In this document: piece by piece, positions 4,085 to 6,300 of the stretch
Layout of the letters: the number at the start of each line of letters is the position of its first letter
How positions within the stretch are numbered: position 1 is the first letter of the stretch
DNA from: BRHc4a sp049325055
Lineage (GTDB): Bacteria > Bacillota > Desulfotomaculia > Desulfotomaculales > Desulfocucumaceae
Direction: 5' to 3'
NCBI GenBank assembly: GCA_049325055.1
Contig: JBMOPB010000062.1
Coordinates: 1 to 6,300 of the forward strand
DNA: 6,300 bases
The notes under the pieces: generated by a model
Database searches by the model: none
The model's input: the letters and a program-made list of their open reading frames with translations, nothing else
Told to the model about the DNA's origin: nothing
Translations under genes and position numbers: made by a program

Positions 4085-5914
4085 ATGTGCGGAATAGTAG
4101 GATATATTGGTCCCAACCAAGCCACCCCCATACTGCTGAGCGGACTGAAAAAGCTTGAGTACAGAGGCTATGACTCATCGGGCATAGCCCTTTTGGAAGA
4201 CAGCAAAATAAAGGTGTTTAAACGGGTGGGAAAACTCGACGTACTTAGAAACCAGCTGGATGATCAGGAGTTTTACGCCACTGCCGGCATCGGGCACACC
4301 CGCTGGGCCACCCACGGGCGCCCCTCGGATATAAACGCACACCCGCACACCGACTGCCAGATCAGGTTCGCTGTGGTGCACAACGGAATAATTGAAAACT
4401 ACCTTACGCTGAAGGAATGGCTCATATCAAAGGGGCACAAATTTCGCTCCGAAACCGATACCGAGGTACTCCCGCACCTGATAGAGGAGTTTTACATGGG
4501 GGACTTGGTGGAGACAGTGCTCCAGGCCACAAAGAAACTGGAAGGATCCTACGCCATGGTGGTGATTTCCCTGGACGAACCGGGGCGCATAGTGGCAGCC
4601 CGCCAGGACAGCCCGCTGGTGGTGGGCCTGGGCAACGGGGAGAACTTCCTGGCCTCGGACATTCCGGCACTGCTTTGCCACACCCGCAGGACCTATATAC
4701 TGGAAGACGGGGAAATCGCGGACATAACCGCCGACGGGGTGAGGGTCATCGACCACCACGGCAAGCCGGTGGAAAAGAACGTGTACGAGGTGAAGTGGGA
4801 GGCGGCCCAGGCCGAAAAGGGCGGCTACGATCACTTCATGCTAAAGGAAATAAATGAGCAGCCCAAGTGCCTCAAGGATACCCTTAGCGGACGCCTTGAC
4901 CCCGACGGCGACAAAGTGGTGCTAAGCGAGATCAAAATGACGGAAGACCAGGTCCGGAATATAAACAAGATATTCATAACGGCCTGCGGCACCGCCTACC
5001 ACGCCGGACTGGTGGGCAAACACGTTATTGAAAGGTTGGTCCGGGTACCGGTGGAAATAGACATAGCCTCGGAGTTCCGCTACCGCAACCCCCTGGTGGA
5101 CGAAAAGTCACTGGTGATAGTGGTCAGTCAGTCCGGGGAGACCGCCGACACCCTTGCCGCCCTCAGGGAGTCAAAGAGGAAGGGAGCCAGGGTCCTGGCC
5201 GTGACAAACGTGGTGGACAGCTCAATAGCCCGTGACGCCGACGACGTAATTTACACCTGGGCCGGGCCCGAAATAGCCGTGGCCTCAACAAAGGCCTACA
5301 CCACCCAGCTGGTCTGCATGTACCTCATCGGCCTCTACCTGGCCCAGGTCCGGGGAACCGTCCCGGCGTCCGACCGGCGTGCTATCATAAAGGAAATGAG
5401 GAAGCTCAGCGACAAGGTCAGGGTAATACTGGACAATTGTAAAATAATAGACGAATTCGTCCGGGTCTACAACGGCAGCCAGAACGCATTCTTCATCGGC
5501 CGGGGCCTGGACCACACCGTGGCCATGGAAGGCGCCCTGAAGCTCAAGGAAATATCCTACATCCACGCCGAGGCTTACGCCGCCGGAGAGCTTAAGCACG
5601 GCACCCTGGCCCTCATAGTGGAGGACGTGCCGGTGATAGCCCTGGCCACCCAGCAGGACCTCTTTGAAAAAATGGTCAGCAACATCAAGGAAGTAAAGGC
5701 CCGGGACGCCAAAGTAATGGCCCTGGCAATGTCCGGCATAAAGGATATAGAAAAAGTGGTGGACCACGTGCTGGAAATCCCCAGCACCCACCCCCTCCTG
5801 TCCCCGGTCCTCACCGTCGTTCCCCTCCAACTCCTGGCCTACCGGATGGCTGTAGCCAGAGGCTGCGACGTCGACCAGCCGAGGAACCTGGCCAAGTCAG
5901 TAACAGTGGAATAG
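4085..5914 (+). CDS. glmS: Glutamine:fructose-6-phosphate aminotransferase (isomerizing) GlmS
   Basis: Makes glucosamine-6-phosphate and glutamate from fructose-6-phosphate and glutamine, the first committed step of amino-sugar and cell-wall synthesis in the cytoplasm. At 609 residues it has the full family length. The N-terminal glutaminase domain (about 2-215) starts MCGIVGYIG. Removal of Met exposes the catalytic Cys, and HTRWATHG (71-78) and VVHNGIIEN (97-105) complete the glutamine site. Two SIS sugar-isomerase domains follow (about 290-425 and 455-595) with TACGTAYHAG (299-308), SQSGETADT (348-356), STKAYTTQ (401-408), KLKEISYIHAEA (486-497) and GELKHG (501-506). The end is the invariant C-terminal tail DQPRNLAKSVTVE, where the lysine of LAKS is the Schiff-base residue. 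AGGAGG (4069-4074) is 10 bases before the ATG, and MCG fixes the start. Control is by the upstream glmS ribozyme and perhaps the terminator at 3990-4019. Its product is the substrate of GlmM, encoded upstream. No defect is seen. Confidence 0.99.
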   Translation: MCGIVGYIGPNQATPILLSGLKKLEYRGYDSSGIALLEDSKIKVFKRVGKLDVLRNQLDDQEFYATAGIGHTRWATHGRPSDINAHPHTDCQIRFAVVHNGIIENYLTLKEWLISKGHKFRSETDTEVLPHLIEEFYMGDLVETVLQATKKLEGSYAMVVISLDEPGRIVAARQDSPLVVGLGNGENFLASDIPALLCHTRRTYILEDGEIADITADGVRVIDHHGKPVEKNVYEVKWEAAQAEKGGYDHFMLKEINEQPKCLKDTLSGRLDPDGDKVVLSEIKMTEDQVRNINKIFITACGTAYHAGLVGKHVIERLVRVPVEIDIASEFRYRNPLVDEKSLVIVVSQSGETADTLAALRESKRKGARVLAVTNVVDSSIARDADDVIYTWAGPEIAVASTKAYTTQLVCMYLIGLYLAQVRGTVPASDRRAIIKEMRKLSDKVRVILDNCKIIDEFVRVYNGSQNAFFIGRGLDHTVAMEGALKLKEISYIHAEAYAAGELKHGTLALIVEDVPVIALATQQDLFEKMVSNIKEVKARDAKVMALAMSGIKDIEKVVDHVLEIPSTHPLLSPVLTVVPLQLLAYRMAVARGCDVDQPRNLAKSVTVE

Positions 5915-5929
5915 TAAATAAGTATAATA

Positions 5930-5960
5930 GCCCCCGCCGGGATGGTTAACCGGCGGGGGC
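5930..5960. terminator. GC-rich terminator hairpin after glmS
   Basis: GCCCCCGCCGG (5930-5940) and CCGGCGGGGGC (5950-5960) form a perfect 11-bp stem with a 9-base loop, starting 15 bases after the glmS stop. Both flanks are AT-rich (TTACATTATT on the right, AAGTATAATA on the left) but neither is a clean U-tract. It can probably act on converging transcripts from both strands. Confidence 0.75.
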
Positions 5961-5973
5961 TTACATTATTAGC

Positions 5974-5991
5974 CACAGAGAGCACAGAGAA
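5974..5991. repeat. CACAGAG short tandem motif
   Basis: CACAGAG occurs at 5974-5980 and again at 5983-5989 with a 9-base period, in the AT-rich region after the glmS terminator. Similar CACAGAG-type runs are seen between genes in many bacterial genomes. No function is visible. The rest of 5990-6140 is AT-rich and holds no gene that I can support. Confidence 0.4.
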
Positions 5992-6140
5992 AGGATAATA
6001 TATTTAACTTTAACCAGAGACAGTTTGTTTTTATACTGAAACACCAGCGGTATTTAGCGTATTCAACGGGTTCAGATTAATATTAAAAAACGCAAAAGAA
6101 GAAGCAGGTTCTTTATTTTCTCTATGCCAAAAAGTATCAC

Positions 6141-6210
6141 AATTCAACAATTCAACAACCGGTACCAACCCCTACAATTCAACAATTCAACAACCGGTAC
6201 CAACCCCTAC
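6141..6210. repeat. Two exact tandem copies of a 35-bp repeat with a nested 8-bp repeat
   Basis: Positions 6141-6175 and 6176-6210 are identical. Each unit begins with AATTCAAC twice in a row and continues with AACCGGTACCAACCCCTAC, which includes the overlapping palindromes ACCGGT and GGTACC. The copies abut without a spacer, so this is not a CRISPR array. The right copy overlaps the 3' end of the gene on the - strand and supplies its stop codon. Confidence 0.9.
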
Positions 6211-6300
6211 ATCCAGGCCTAATGCCCGGCGCTTCTTTTTGATTCTATCGAGTATTATATCGGCTGCTTTCACAGAGTCCTCTTCATAAATTAATTTACT
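6187..6300 (-). CDS. C-terminal end of an unidentified protein (partial, runs off the window)
   Basis: Reading leftward from the window edge, the - strand is open for 37 codons and stops at TGA (6189-6187). The visible part contains EEDSVKAADIILDRIKKKRR, an acidic then strongly basic amphipathic helix, followed by ALGLD and a glycine-rich end VGVGTGC. Codon use and the helical pattern look like a real gene's C-terminus, convergent with glmS. I cannot assign a family from so little. The last seven codons are encoded by the 35-bp repeat, suggesting that the native end was replaced or extended by the repeat. The start lies outside the window. Confidence 0.55.
   Translation of the reverse strand, partial: SKLIYEEDSVKAADIILDRIKKKRRALGLDVGVGTGC

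Noticed and set aside
4417..4857. 146-codon + strand frame inside glmS
   Set aside because: It is out of frame with intact glmS, and its Gly/Arg/Pro-rich composition is that of a shadow.
5285..5830. 181-codon open frame on the - strand opposite glmS
   Set aside because: It overlaps the conserved SIS domain of glmS on the other strand and has low-complexity, His/Gly-rich composition typical of a shadow frame.
6141..6210. CRISPR array
   Set aside because: There are two abutting copies with no spacer, so this is a tandem repeat.

Overview
This window looks like a chromosomal core region of a Gram-positive bacterium, most likely a spore-forming Clostridia/Peptococcaceae-type Firmicute (Pelotomaculum/Desulfotomaculum-like). 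That placement is inferred from gene order, strong AGGAGG-type ribosome binding sites, TTG and GTG starts, frequent ATA codons, a glmS ribozyme and dispersed repeats. No marker gene fixes the species.

Layout on the + strand: (1) a 216-base upstream region with inverted repeats and a likely -10 box. (2) cdaA (217-1047), the membrane diadenylate cyclase, followed 4 bases later by cdaR/ybbR (1052-2002), its membrane-anchored YbbR-domain regulator. (3) A strong hairpin (2057-2090) and then a perfect consensus sigma-A promoter (2161-2189). (4) glmM (2237-3571), phosphoglucosamine mutase. (5) A 513-base regulatory region holding a glmS ribozyme (about 3726-3966), an intrinsic terminator (3990-4019) and a possible further promoter. 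(6) glmS (4085-5914), glutamine:fructose-6-phosphate aminotransferase, ending at a GC-rich hairpin. (7) An AT-rich, repeat-bearing tail and the 3' end of an unidentified gene on the - strand, running off the right edge.

The four complete genes join c-di-AMP synthesis to cell-wall precursor synthesis. GlmS makes glucosamine-6-phosphate, GlmM converts it to glucosamine-1-phosphate for UDP-GlcNAc, and CdaA makes c-di-AMP, a regulator of osmolyte and potassium balance. In studied Firmicutes, CdaR and GlmM both bind CdaA and modulate it. The genes themselves are ordinary.

The unusual part is the leader between glmM and glmS. The ribozyme core is intact, but its P1 loop is expanded to 106 bases by a self-complementary, repeat-like insertion. 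Downstream of the core, and before glmS, lies an intrinsic terminator whose 5' arm can pair alternatively with bases overlapping the 3' strand of ribozyme helix P4. A possible promoter follows the terminator. A short leader ORF with an extended Shine-Dalgarno sequence spans the ribozyme cleavage site. Together these suggest that glmS may be controlled by transcription attenuation as well as ribozyme cleavage; this is inference from sequence only.
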